Assembly (NCBI RefSeq): GCF_011759605.1
Contig: NZ_JAAOYX010000001.1
Location: 1,550,001 to 1,614,000, forward strand
Origin: Luteibacter sp. SG786
GTDB lineage: Bacteria; Pseudomonadota; Gammaproteobacteria; Xanthomonadales; Rhodanobacteraceae
Direction of reading: 5' to 3'
Length of the DNA: 64,000 bases
A program made the translations under genes and the position numbers. The notes beneath the pieces were generated by a model. The model searched no databases. It saw only the letters and a list, made by a program, of their open reading frames with translations, and was not told where the DNA came from. This document shows, piece after piece, positions 7,252 through 15,592 of this stretch (positions are counted from its first letter, which is position 1; each line of letters starts with the position of its first letter).

Positions 7252-8759
7252 CCGGCGGTTCATTGTCCCTGGCCCTACATGAAGCGCTGCGCGCGCATGC
7301 GGCCCTGGGTCGCCGCGCGTTCATCGTCGGCGACCGGGCCGTGGGTTACGGCGAGTTCGCCAACCGCATCGAGGCGTATGCCTCCGGTTTCGGCCAGGCC
7401 GGCCTTGGCCGCGGCGACTTCGTGGGCATCGCCTCCGCCAAGACCATCGAGTGTGTTGCAGCGTTTTTCGGCGCCATGCGCGCGGGCCTCTGCCCCACGG
7501 TGATGGAAGCGCGCATCTCGACGGAAGAGCTCGCTTCGCGCATGCAGGCGGTGGGCATACGCCTGCTGGCTTGCGACGACGAAGAGCAGCAGGCTGCCTG
7601 TGGCGAAACGCTCGCCGCGATCGGGGCCCGCGCGGTGCCGTTGGCCAGCCTCGCCTCGTCGGCCCCCTTCACGCCGCCGGACCTGGACGAAAACGACCGC
7701 GCCCTGCTCCTTTTTACATCCGGCAGCACCGGACGCCCGAAGGGTGTGCTGCTGTCGCATGGCAACCTGCTCGCCAATGCACGCGGCGTGGCGCTGCACA
7801 CGGGCGTGACACCATACGATCGACTGCTGCACATCATGCCGCTGCACCATACCAATGGCATCAACAACCAGTTGGTGGTGCCGCTGCTGGCCGGCGCCGA
7901 GATCGCGCTGGTCGAACGCTTCCGCGCCGAGGACATCGTCGACTGCCTGCGCCACTACAAGCCGACGTACGTTACGGGGGTACCCACCATGTACTCGCGC
8001 GTGCTGTCGAAGCTGGAGCCGGGCGAGCGCTTCGAATCCCTCCGTTTCCTCCGCTGCGGCTCGGCGCCCATCACGCCGGCGCTGCACGAGGCCATCGAGG
8101 AAGCCTTCGGGGTGCCGCTCGTGGTCTCCTACGGTCTCTCCGAGGCCACCTGCACCACCACGATGAACCCGCCGCACAAGCGAAAGGTCGGCAGCATTGG
8201 CACCGTCCTCGACGGCCAGGAGCTGGCCCTCTTCCGGCCAGGCAGCAGCGAGCGCGTGGCTCCGGGCCAGGACGGCGAGATTCGCATCCGCGGCCCCGTG
8301 CTGATGCAGGGCTACATCGGCGCCGACGTGGAATCCCCCATCGTCGACGGCTGGCTGCGCACCGGCGACCTGGGCCGCTTCGACGACGAGGGCTATGTCA
8401 CCATCACCGGCCGGATCAAGGATGTGATCATCCGCGGCGGCGAGAACATCTCCCCAGGCCTGATCGAAAACCAGTTGGCAAAGCACCCCGCGGTGAAGGA
8501 ATGCTGCGTGGTCGGCACCGCCGACGCCGACCTTGGCGAAGTGGCCGTGGCCTTCGTGGTGGCGCAACCCGGCCATACCATCGAACTGGGCGCCCTCCGC
8601 GAGCACGTGCTTCAGGGGCTGTCACGGGTCTACGTTCCCGCTCGCATCCATGTCCTTCCTACCCTCCCCACCGGCAGCCTGGGCAAGGTGGATCGTCATG
8701 CCCTCAAGCGTATGGCGACCCACGATGCTTCGGCGCCGCTGAGTCCCACGCCAGCATGA
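7248..8759 (+). CDS. acyl-CoA synthetase (ANL/AMP-forming ligase)
   Basis: A 503-residue adenylate-forming ligase expected to activate a carboxylic acid to its CoA thioester. The phosphate-binding loop FTSGSTGRPKG is at 156-166, the YGLSEAT adenine motif at about 295-301, the hinge TGD at 372-374, GRIKDVIIRGGENISP at 388-403, and the catalytic lysine in PTGSLGK at 480. All are intact, so the enzyme should be active. ATGA overlap with subunit B shows translational coupling. The last 56 bp overlap the 3' end of the convergent TetR gene. Confidence 0.9.
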   Translation: MTGGSLSLALHEALRAHAALGRRAFIVGDRAVGYGEFANRIEAYASGFGQAGLGRGDFVGIASAKTIECVAAFFGAMRAGLCPTVMEARISTEELASRMQAVGIRLLACDDEEQQAACGETLAAIGARAVPLASLASSAPFTPPDLDENDRALLLFTSGSTGRPKGVLLSHGNLLANARGVALHTGVTPYDRLLHIMPLHHTNGINNQLVVPLLAGAEIALVERFRAEDIVDCLRHYKPTYVTGVPTMYSRVLSKLEPGERFESLRFLRCGSAPITPALHEAIEEAFGVPLVVSYGLSEATCTTTMNPPHKRKVGSIGTVLDGQELALFRPGSSERVAPGQDGEIRIRGPVLMQGYIGADVESPIVDGWLRTGDLGRFDDEGYVTITGRIKDVIIRGGENISPGLIENQLAKHPAVKECCVVGTADADLGEVAVAFVVAQPGHTIELGALREHVLQGLSRVYVPARIHVLPTLPTGSLGKVDRHALKRMATHDASAPLSPTPA

Positions 8760-9339
8760 CCTGAGAGATACCGGCCTCGACGACACTCAGGCGGACCCGG
8801 TCTCGCGCGAGCACCGAAAGTCCCATCAGGAATGCATCGAAGACGGCGGCCAGCGCTTCGGGCGCAATGCCGGGGTCGAGTTCGCCGCGGTCGATGCCGC
8901 GTTGTACGCAGGCGATGAATCCCTTGCGGGTGCGCGAGCGGGAGCGCGTAAGCGCGGCACTGACCGACGCATGCTCCTCCGACGGCGCGCTCATGACGCC
9001 CAAGCCCACCATGCAACCTTTGGGATGGCCGCGCTCGTACTGCATCCTTGCGGACTGCCGCAAGGCGGTCTCGATGGCCTCCCTCGGCGCCATGTCGGTG
9101 TCCCACAGGCATTCGGTCACCTGAGCGTACGTTTCCAGGTAACGCTGAACGCATTCCTGGAACAGCGCTTCTTTCGACCCGAAGGCCGCATAAAAACTCG
9201 GCGCCGAAATGCCGCCGCCCATGGCAGCTTTCAGCTGGTTCAACGACGTCGCTTCGAAGCCATTCTGCCAAAACAGGTGCAGTGCCTCGTCGACCGCCTT
9301 GTCGCGATCGAACGTTCGTGGGCGTCCCATGACAGCCAT
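8704..9339 (-). CDS. TetR/AcrR-family repressor
   Basis: A 211-residue TetR regulator. The N-terminal helix-turn-helix (RPRTFDRDKAVDEALHLFWQNGFEATSLNQL... FYAAFGSKEALF, residues 6-60) is followed by a ligand-binding domain. AGGAGG lies 6 nt ahead of the ATG at 9339, supporting MAVMGRP rather than the internal MGRP. It diverges from a DHA2 efflux gene with a 154-bp intergenic space containing inverted repeats, the usual arrangement for a drug- or solvent-responsive repressor and its pump. Its 3' end overlaps the acyl-CoA ligase coding sequence by 56 bp in antisense. Confidence 0.9.
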   Translation of the reverse strand: MAVMGRPRTFDRDKAVDEALHLFWQNGFEATSLNQLKAAMGGGISAPSFYAAFGSKEALFQECVQRYLETYAQVTECLWDTDMAPREAIETALRQSARMQYERGHPKGCMVGLGVMSAPSEEHASVSAALTRSRSRTRKGFIACVQRGIDRGELDPGIAPEALAAVFDAFLMGLSVLARDRVRLSVVEAGISQVMLAWDSAAPKHRGSPYA

Positions 9340-9360
9340 GGCTATCCTCCTGCCGATATC

Positions 9361-9432
9361 TAGTTAAATACTAATCGATATAGAAGTTCTTGACTATGCA
9401 CGGCCGGCCTAATAATGTACCGGTCGATACAT
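9361..9432 (+). promoter_or_regulatory. promoter of the DHA2 pump with candidate TetR operators
   Basis: A sigma70-like promoter can be read: TTGACT at 9390-9395, a 16-bp spacer and ATAATG at 9412-9417. An inverted repeat TAGTTAAATACTA (9361-9373) lies just upstream. A second (ATGTA at 9415-9419 against TACAT at 9428-9432) overlaps the -10 and start-point region. A repressor bound at either would block this promoter or the tetR promoter. Motif assignments are by eye. Confidence 0.4.
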
Positions 9433-9493
9433 AAATATCAACGAACGGCGCGCGCCGGCGTCGTTCCCCAGACATCATGTTCCGGAAACGTCC

Positions 9494-10912
9494 ATGCCCG
9501 ACGGCAATTCCCGTATGTCCGAGCGCACGACGCACGAGACACATCGCTGGCTCGCGCTGGCGGTACTCCTGACCGGCACGCTGCTGCCGCCGCTTGATTT
9601 CTTTATCGTCAATGTGGCGCTGCCCGCCATCCGTACGGACCTGCGGGCCTCGTCGGATGTCGCCCAGCTGGTGGTTTCCGTCTACGCGACCGCATATGCC
9701 GTGACGCTTATTCTGGGTGGCCGGCTGGGCGATCTCTACGGGCGCAAGCGCGCTTTCGTGGGCGGCATGCTTGGCTTCGCGGTCGCCTCCGCGTTGTGCG
9801 GCTGGGCGCCCTCACCCGCCGTGTTGATCGTCGGCCGGTTACTCCAGGGTGTCGCCGCGGCCGTGATGGCTCCGCAGTCCCTGGCCTCCATCCACGCCCT
9901 CTTCCCTGCCGCGGAGAAAAACCGCGCCTTGAGCCTGTACGGCGCCACCTTTGGTCTGGCGTCGGTGGGCGGCCAGTTGCTGGGCGGCGTCCTCGTCTCG
10001 GCCGATGTCTTTGGCCTGGGGTGGCGCAGCGTGTTCCTGATCAATCTGCCCATCGTCCTGTTGGCTGTACCGGCCGCGCTGGTCCTTCTTCGCGAAAGCA
10101 GGGGCGAGCGGACGGCGCGGCTCGACGTACCGGGCGCGTTGCTCCTGGCGACGGGGCTCCTGGCCCTGGTGGTTCCGCTGATCGAGGGACGGGAGCAGCA
10201 CTGGCCATGGTGGTGCGTGGCCTTGCTGATCGCGAGCGGGCCGCTGCTTGTATCGTTCTGGCGTTTCGAGCGGCGCCAGGAACGGCTGGGTAGCACGCCA
10301 CTGGTGTATCCCTCGTTGCTGAAGGCTCGCGGCCTGCAGCGAAGCCTGGCGGCAACGTTCTTCTTCTATTGGCTCGCCCCGTTCTTCCTGGTCTTCGCAG
10401 TCTATGAACAGATCGGTCTGGGGCATGACGCCTTAGCCACCGGATTGGCCATCCTGCCTTTGGGCGTGGGCTTCCTCCTGGGGCCGCTATGCAGCCCGCG
10501 ACTGGCAAAGCGCGTGGGTGCGCGCACGGCCGCTCTTGGCATGCTGTGTGAAGTCCTGGGTGCGCTTGCCGCGTGCTTGCTGGCACTGGCGCAAGCACCC
10601 GCATGGCTTCCCGCGCCGCTCTTCCTGATCGGTCTGGGGCAAGGCATCGCCCTGCCCGCCCTGGTCCGCCTGAATGTGGATCAAGTGGACCCGCGCTGGG
10701 CCGGCCTTGCCGCCGGACTGGTCAGCGCCACGCTGCAGATCAGCGCAGCCGTGGCGACCGCGCTGGTCGGTGGCCTGTTCTTTACCCTGGCACCCGACGG
10801 CGGTGGCGCCCGGCTTGCTCAAGTCGGCTTCGCGCTCGCCACGCTCGCGATCGGCGCAGCGTTGGCCCTGGCTGCCGCACTCAGCTGGCGTCAGGCACGT
10901 ATTCAGGGCTGA
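9494..10912 (+). CDS. DHA2-family MFS multidrug efflux transporter
   Basis: A 472-residue inner-membrane transporter of the EmrB/QacA drug:H+ antiporter branch. Motif C-like and family segments are visible: PPLDFFIVNVALPAIRTDL in helix 1, GGRLGDLYGRKRAF (motif A) and GRLLQGVAAAVMAPQSLASI. About 13-14 hydrophobic segments can be traced, consistent with the 14-helix DHA2 subfamily. A GGAAACG ribosome site precedes the ATG at 9494; an in-frame ATG seven codons later is possible. The divergent TetR gene is the likely regulator. Substrate unknown. Confidence 0.88.
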   Translation: MPDGNSRMSERTTHETHRWLALAVLLTGTLLPPLDFFIVNVALPAIRTDLRASSDVAQLVVSVYATAYAVTLILGGRLGDLYGRKRAFVGGMLGFAVASALCGWAPSPAVLIVGRLLQGVAAAVMAPQSLASIHALFPAAEKNRALSLYGATFGLASVGGQLLGGVLVSADVFGLGWRSVFLINLPIVLLAVPAALVLLRESRGERTARLDVPGALLLATGLLALVVPLIEGREQHWPWWCVALLIASGPLLVSFWRFERRQERLGSTPLVYPSLLKARGLQRSLAATFFFYWLAPFFLVFAVYEQIGLGHDALATGLAILPLGVGFLLGPLCSPRLAKRVGARTAALGMLCEVLGALAACLLALAQAPAWLPAPLFLIGLGQGIALPALVRLNVDQVDPRWAGLAAGLVSATLQISAAVATALVGGLFFTLAPDGGGARLAQVGFALATLAIGAALALAAALSWRQARIQG

Positions 10913-10949
10913 TCGGCCACTCCCCCTTTTCCCAAGAAGGCACCTATCC

Positions 10950-12302
10950 TTGAAGACACGTTCTTTCCGGCATCTGCTGGCTGTACTCGCCTGCGCAGGC
11001 ATACCTTGCGCCATGGCAGGCCAGACCGATCCCGTCGCGCAGGCCGAAGCGGCGTTCGACGCCTGGCGCATGGATGAAGTGAGTGCACTGTTGCCGACGC
11101 TGCCCGACACGGCCGACGGCGACTATGTGCGGGGTCTCGTAGCCAATCGCTTGAACGATATCGAAGCGTCGAAACGCTTCCTTCAGCGTGCGCTGCCCGA
11201 GCTGGAGCGACAGCACTCGCCGCGAGCGACCAATGCGCTGCTTACCCTGTCCGACGATTACCAGAAGGCCGCAGCCTACGCGGATCAGGCCAACGCACTG
11301 CGCGAAGCGGTGGAGCATCACGCGAAAGATCTGGGTTCGGCGGCGCAGGGGGTAAAAGATGTGCTTGCCCTGGCCAGCGCTCTCAGCGGCTCACCGCCCC
11401 AGACCATAACCTTTTCGGGGCCGTCCCGATTGCCCATCCGACGCAATCCCCTCGGCACGTTCGATGTCGAGGCCGTGGCGAACGGCGTCGGCGGTTCGTG
11501 GATGTTGGATTCCGGCGCCAATTATTCGGTTGTCAGCGAGAGTTTCGCCAAACGCCTCGGACTCTCGATCAAGGGTACGGCTGGGGGCGTGGGTTCCACT
11601 ACCGGCGCCTCGGTGCAGAGCAACGTAGCGGTCGTCAAGGAGATCCGTCTGGGTACTGCCACGCTCCGCAATGTCGCCGTGCTCGTGGTCCGCGATGATT
11701 TGTTGCATATGAAGCTGCCCGGCAAGGAACACCAGATTTCGGCCGCATTCGGCTTCCCCGTGTTCCAGGCGCTAGGCCGGATCAGCTTCCGTGGCGACAA
11801 GGCGATCTTGATCGGATCGGCGACCGACACGAGAGAGGATGGCGTACAAATCTATATGGACGGCCTGACGCCGGTTGTCATGGTCGCCACCGAAGGAGAG
11901 TCGGTGCCCGTCGGGCTGGACACCGGTTCAAGCACCACCAGCCTGTCTTCTGCCTATTGGATGAAGGTCAAGGATCGCGCGGACGCGTGGCCACGCTCAC
12001 GACAGTCTTCGGCAGGCCTGGGCGGCGCGCGTAGCCTCGACACGGTCAGTCAGCCGGAATGGAAGTTCGCCCTTGGCAAGGACGAAGTAATCCTCAAGAA
12101 CGTGCGCATCGAAACGGAAAGCCGGCCGGGGCCGGGTGGCCCGCCCATGTTCGGTACGCTCGGCCAGGATCTCTGGGCGAATGCCGCTGGCTTCACGCTG
12201 GATTTCCGGTCCATGCGTTTTCGCATCGACCGGGCTGGTTTGAGCAAACGTCCTGTCAGCGGTAACGATTGCGCAAGCCCACTGCCCCGGTGCGCGCCAT
12301 GA
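10950..12302 (+). CDS. exported two-lobed aspartyl-protease-like protein
   Basis: A 450-residue protein that begins at a TTG behind AAGAAGG and carries a signal peptide (MKTRSFRHLLAVLACAGIPCAMA). Residues about 30-150 are helical and tetratricopeptide-like. The rest shows two retropepsin-like units, one with DSG (Asp187 in WMLDSGANYSVVS) and one with DTG (Asp324 in VGLDTGSSTTSLS). This resembles the bacterial aspartyl-protease/PilZ-like clan in which the two lobes could form one active site inside a single chain. It is 37 bp after the efflux gene and may be co-transcribed. Function unknown; periplasmic location inferred. Confidence 0.7.
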   Translation: MKTRSFRHLLAVLACAGIPCAMAGQTDPVAQAEAAFDAWRMDEVSALLPTLPDTADGDYVRGLVANRLNDIEASKRFLQRALPELERQHSPRATNALLTLSDDYQKAAAYADQANALREAVEHHAKDLGSAAQGVKDVLALASALSGSPPQTITFSGPSRLPIRRNPLGTFDVEAVANGVGGSWMLDSGANYSVVSESFAKRLGLSIKGTAGGVGSTTGASVQSNVAVVKEIRLGTATLRNVAVLVVRDDLLHMKLPGKEHQISAAFGFPVFQALGRISFRGDKAILIGSATDTREDGVQIYMDGLTPVVMVATEGESVPVGLDTGSSTTSLSSAYWMKVKDRADAWPRSRQSSAGLGGARSLDTVSQPEWKFALGKDEVILKNVRIETESRPGPGGPPMFGTLGQDLWANAAGFTLDFRSMRFRIDRAGLSKRPVSGNDCASPLPRCAP

Positions 12303-12329
12303 TGCGCTTTTCCAGCACCGGGACTCCCC

Positions 12330-12956
12330 ATGCCTACCTCCCCTCTCCTCACACCCGCTGACTGCGCCGTCCTCCTCGTTGACGAACAGGCTGGCCTCGC
12401 CTTTGCCGCAGGCTCGCAGGATCGCCAGGTCCTTCGCAGCAATGCGGTGGCGCTTGCCCGCACGGCCGTTGCTTTCCATATACCCGTGGTCGTCAGCACC
12501 TCGGCGTCGAAGGTCTACAGTGGGCCCCTGATGCCTCCGCTTCGCGCGGTGCTGCTGGACGTGGCACCCATCGAGCGGCGGAGCATGAATCTGTGGGAAG
12601 ACGAGGCGGCGCGGAATGCGGTCCGAGCCACCGGCCGCAATACGCTTGTCGTCGCAGGACTTCTCACCGAGGCATGCGTAAGCTTTCCCGTCCTTTCCGC
12701 GCTCGCGGACGGATATCGCGTGTTCGTGGTGACCGATGCCTGCGGCGGCCTCACGGTGGCCAGCCACGAGGCAGCCCTGCGCCGACTCGAACAGGCAGGT
12801 GCCGTACTCACGTCATGGCTGCAGTTCCTGCTCGAGATGCAGCGCGACTGGACACGTCACGACACTTACGAAGCGGCGCGCAGCATCGTGGTCGACCACG
12901 GTGGCGGTTACGGCATCGGGCTCGATTACGCCCGCGACATGATAAAGCCGACCTGA
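12330..12956 (+). CDS. isochorismatase-fold cysteine hydrolase (YcaC-like)
   Basis: A 208-residue cysteine hydrolase of the isochorismatase superfamily. Asp18 in LLVDEQAG and Cys116 in LLTEACVSFP are the expected catalytic Asp and nucleophile; the VVTDACGG segment follows. The closest relative in this window is the hydrolase at 54669-55310, which shares the SGPLMP/SGPFMP, VVAGL.T.ACV.FP and QFLLE/QFMFE..QDW blocks. YcaC-like proteins have no firm substrate. It stands 27 bp after the protease-like gene and before a strong hairpin, so it ends a short + strand transcription unit. Confidence 0.85.
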   Translation: MPTSPLLTPADCAVLLVDEQAGLAFAAGSQDRQVLRSNAVALARTAVAFHIPVVVSTSASKVYSGPLMPPLRAVLLDVAPIERRSMNLWEDEAARNAVRATGRNTLVVAGLLTEACVSFPVLSALADGYRVFVVTDACGGLTVASHEAALRRLEQAGAVLTSWLQFLLEMQRDWTRHDTYEAARSIVVDHGGGYGIGLDYARDMIKPT

Positions 12957-13259
12957 AGGGGGCGTCCGCTTTGGGCAACTACTGACTCCGACGGGGCCGG
13001 GCATGCCAATGCCTGGCTCCGTCGGGCCTGACGACGCATGCAATGTGTGTCGCACGTCACGGAATGAACATGCAGCGGGCCGATGGCACGGCCTGCGAGC
13101 GATTGCGCGCAACGGTTCAGGACCGTGAAAGCACACAGGTATTCCGTCACATGTCGGAAAACGGACGGTGCAAATGACCCTTCTGGGGGTGTCGCACTTC
13201 GCGGTCCTGGCCTTTAATCGGGAAGTGCGCTCCCCCTCCGCACTCACCAGTAGTGTCCA
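12957..13259. other. 303-bp intergenic region
   Basis: Between the hydrolase and the LysR gene. It holds the terminator-like hairpin listed separately and, in its 3' half, the presumed lysR promoter. I see no open reading frame with a ribosome site and no repeat family here. Confidence 0.5.
12988..13025 (+). terminator. 17-bp stem hairpin after the cysteine hydrolase
   Basis: Arms 12988-13004 and 13009-13025 pair over 17 positions, two of them G-U wobbles, around a 4-nt loop. No U-run follows. The stability and position 30 bp past the stop codon favour a transcription end. Confidence 0.5.
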
Positions 13260-14240
13260 ATGAACCTGAAACCAAGCGACCTCCCCCTCCTGGTCTCGCT
13301 CGACGTGCTTCTGGAGGAACGCAACGTCACGCGCGCGGCGTTGCGACTCAATGTCACCCAGCCGGCGCTTTCCGGACACCTAGCCCGCCTGCGCCGCCTT
13401 TTCAACGACCCCTTGCTGGTGCCCTCGCAGACGGGGCGCGGCATGGTGCCGACACCGAAAGCCGAGGAAATGGCCGCCACCCTGCGGGATGCCCTGGCAC
13501 AGATCGGCACCCTCAGCGAGTTCGACCAGACGTTCGACCCGTCGCGCGATGCCGCAACGTTCCGCGTCGCCGGCTCGTTCAGTGCCATCGGCACCTTTGC
13601 GCGTCCGCTCATCAGGTCGATCGACGCCTGGCACAACCGCGACCTGCGCATCGCGTTCCGCGTCGGTCGCGAAGATATCAACGTACTCGCGCAGTTCGAG
13701 CATGGCGAAATAGACGTCCTTCTCGTACCCGGCGAGCAGGTGCCCCCGAGCCTGAAGGCGCGACCCTTGGTAGCGGATCGTTTCGTCATGGTGCAGCGCG
13801 CCGGTCACCCGAGGGGGCGCGGCCCGCTCACCATGGCGGAGTACTGCGCCCTTGGCCACATGATCGTCTCGCCCATCGGCCGCCTCGACGGGCTCATGGA
13901 CCAATACCTTGCCGAGCAGGGCTACCGGCGCGATGTCGTGGTTTCTGCACCGGACGGCGATTCGATCGGCCCTGTGCTGCTCACTACCGACCTCGTCTGC
14001 ACCATCCCCTTGTCGATGGTCGACTCCGTGGGGCCGGGCGTCGAGGCGTTCTCCATCCCCATGGACATCCCGAACATGTCCGTTGCCATGGCGTGGCCGG
14101 AACGGCTCGATAAACGGCCGGCGCACCGATGGCTGCGCGAGCAGATCATGGCGATCGGCCAGCGCGTGGATGCCGTACGCCGCACCGTCGACAACTACCT
14201 CCCTCCGTCACCCAAGCCCAATTCCCGTGGATATAACTGA
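13260..14240 (+). CDS. LysR-family regulator adjoining the T6SS locus
   Basis: A 326-residue LysR-type regulator. The winged helix occupies residues 5-65 (LVSLDVLLEERNVTRAALRLNVTQPALSGHLARLRRLF) and the two-lobed effector domain about 95-300, with the usual GEIDVLLVPGE stretch. The subclass resembles NodD/LinR-type regulators with FNDPLLVPS after the helix-turn-helix. Its last 14 bp overlap the start of tssA, so regulator and secretion gene are translationally coupled. That placement makes it a candidate local regulator of the T6SS; targets cannot be seen. Confidence 0.88.
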   Translation: MNLKPSDLPLLVSLDVLLEERNVTRAALRLNVTQPALSGHLARLRRLFNDPLLVPSQTGRGMVPTPKAEEMAATLRDALAQIGTLSEFDQTFDPSRDAATFRVAGSFSAIGTFARPLIRSIDAWHNRDLRIAFRVGREDINVLAQFEHGEIDVLLVPGEQVPPSLKARPLVADRFVMVQRAGHPRGRGPLTMAEYCALGHMIVSPIGRLDGLMDQYLAEQGYRRDVVVSAPDGDSIGPVLLTTDLVCTIPLSMVDSVGPGVEAFSIPMDIPNMSVAMAWPERLDKRPAHRWLREQIMAIGQRVDAVRRTVDNYLPPSPKPNSRGYN

Positions 14241-15264
14241 ACGCCTCGCCCTGCCCCTCAGCGACACGCCGCCTTGTGGCCCCAACCTCGAATACGACAG
14301 CGCGTTCCTCGCGCTGGAGGCCCTTGCCGAGACCACGCCGGAGCGCGCCATCGGCGACGCCGTGCGAGAGGCCGAAGAGCCCGACTGGCGCGATGTGGCA
14401 CGCCAGGCGGAGGCACTCCTCGACCGGACGCGAGATGTCCGGGTGGGTGCGCACCTTGCCACGGCATGGCTGCGCACGGGCGGTCTGCCCGCATGGTCGC
14501 GTGCCGTAGGCCTGGTGCGCGTGTGGCTGGAAACGTTCTGGGACGAGGTGCACCCGGTCGTCGAGGAGGGAGACGCCGTCGAACGCATCAATGCCGTCGG
14601 TGCCCTGGCGGCCGCCGATGGTGTGGTGCCCTACCTGCGGCGTACGCAGGTGCTGCGTGTGGAACGCATCGGCAGCTTTACCTTGCGCGATCTCCGCATC
14701 ATGTCGGGAAGCCTCAAGGGTACCGAGGACGCCCCGGTCCGCGCGGATGCGTCACCCGACGACATTGAGGCCGTGCTCTCGCACGTGGACGAGGCCGCGC
14801 TACGCGACACGGTCGGAGCGGTGTCCGACGTACTCGCGCACCTCGACGCCATCGACACCATTTTTGCGACACGAACGCCGGGACAAGGCCCCGACTTCGG
14901 CGGCATGCGTCGCGAGCTGCGGGAGCTCGACGCCTTCCTCCGTGCGGCACTCGCGCGGCGCTTCCCGGGAACGTCGGATGCCGGGGTGGATGGCACGCTG
15001 GACGAAGGCCCGGCGGGCACGATCGGAGACGCGTCGGCGGGCCGGCAAAACCGGGGCCCCATCCGTGGGCCCGACGACGTGCGCCGGCTCATCGACGAGA
15101 TCTGCGCATGGTATGCCGTGCACGAGCCTTCGAGTCCGGTGCGGCCGATTCTCCGGCGGGCCCATGGGTTGGTCGGCCTGGGCTTCGCCGAGCTTCTGAA
15201 GGCCCTGGCCCCTGGCGGCTACTCGGAGTTCCAGAACATCGCTGGCGACGACGAGGGCGCCTGA
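14227..15264 (+). CDS. tssA: T6SS cap/priming protein TssA
   Basis: A 345-residue TssA protein. The ImpA_N domain (residues about 8-130) opens with LALPLSDTPPCGPNLEYDSAFLALE and continues with EEPDWRDVARQAEALLDRTRDVRVGAHLATAWLR. TssA recruits baseplate and sheath components and is a core T6SS part. The GTG at 14227 lies inside the lysR 3' end, with no obvious ribosome site of its own, so coupling to lysR is likely. It is the only T6SS core gene on the + strand and converges on the 24-kb - strand operon with 16 bp between stop codons. Confidence 0.88.
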   Translation: MDITERLALPLSDTPPCGPNLEYDSAFLALEALAETTPERAIGDAVREAEEPDWRDVARQAEALLDRTRDVRVGAHLATAWLRTGGLPAWSRAVGLVRVWLETFWDEVHPVVEEGDAVERINAVGALAAADGVVPYLRRTQVLRVERIGSFTLRDLRIMSGSLKGTEDAPVRADASPDDIEAVLSHVDEAALRDTVGAVSDVLAHLDAIDTIFATRTPGQGPDFGGMRRELRELDAFLRAALARRFPGTSDAGVDGTLDEGPAGTIGDASAGRQNRGPIRGPDDVRRLIDEICAWYAVHEPSSPVRPILRRAHGLVGLGFAELLKALAPGGYSEFQNIAGDDEGA

Positions 15265-15272
15265 CCTCGTCG
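15249..15272. terminator. short hairpin between convergent tssA and the T6SS operon end
   Basis: A perfect 8-bp inverted repeat, CGACGAGG at 15249-15256 against CCTCGTCG at 15265-15272, brackets the tssA stop codon. It lacks flanking T-runs. It is the only candidate structure that could separate the two converging units. Confidence 0.3.
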
Positions 15273-15280
15273 CGTTCCGG

Positions 15281-15592
15281 TCACGCCAGCCGCAGCCACA
15301 GGAACATCGCGCCGCCGGCAACCGCGGCCAGCAGCACGCAGAGCATCACCGCCAGCACGGCCTTGGCCTTGCTGGCACTGGCATGGCGCGCGCCCGCCCG
15401 TACGGCGCGATCCCGCCGCACGGACATTTGGAAACGGCCGTCCTGCTCGCTCGCATGCCGCCGGGCGGCAAGGGCCGCCTCTCCCAGTAGCTCACGGCGA
15501 CGCCGGCGGTATTCGTCGGTGCGGATGCGCGATGCGCTGTGCGCGTCGCTGAGTTCGAGCAAGCTGCGGTTGATCCGCTGCGACCAGTCCAT
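15281..15592 (-). CDS. small tail-anchored membrane protein at the end of the T6SS operon
   Basis: A 103-residue protein not recognised as a named family. The N-terminal 70 residues are polar and Arg-rich (DEYRRRRRELLGEAALAARRHASEQDG), probably helical. A single hydrophobic segment near the C-terminus (AVLAVMLCVLLAAVAGGAMFLW) ends two or three residues before the stop, giving a tail-anchored layout with the charged part in the cytoplasm. The ATG at 15592 overlaps the kinase stop by one base (TGATG), so it is made with the kinase. A role with the kinase/phosphatase switch is inference from position. Confidence 0.7.
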   Translation of the reverse strand: MDWSQRINRSLLELSDAHSASRIRTDEYRRRRRELLGEAALAARRHASEQDGRFQMSVRRDRAVRAGARHASASKAKAVLAVMLCVLLAAVAGGAMFLWLRLA

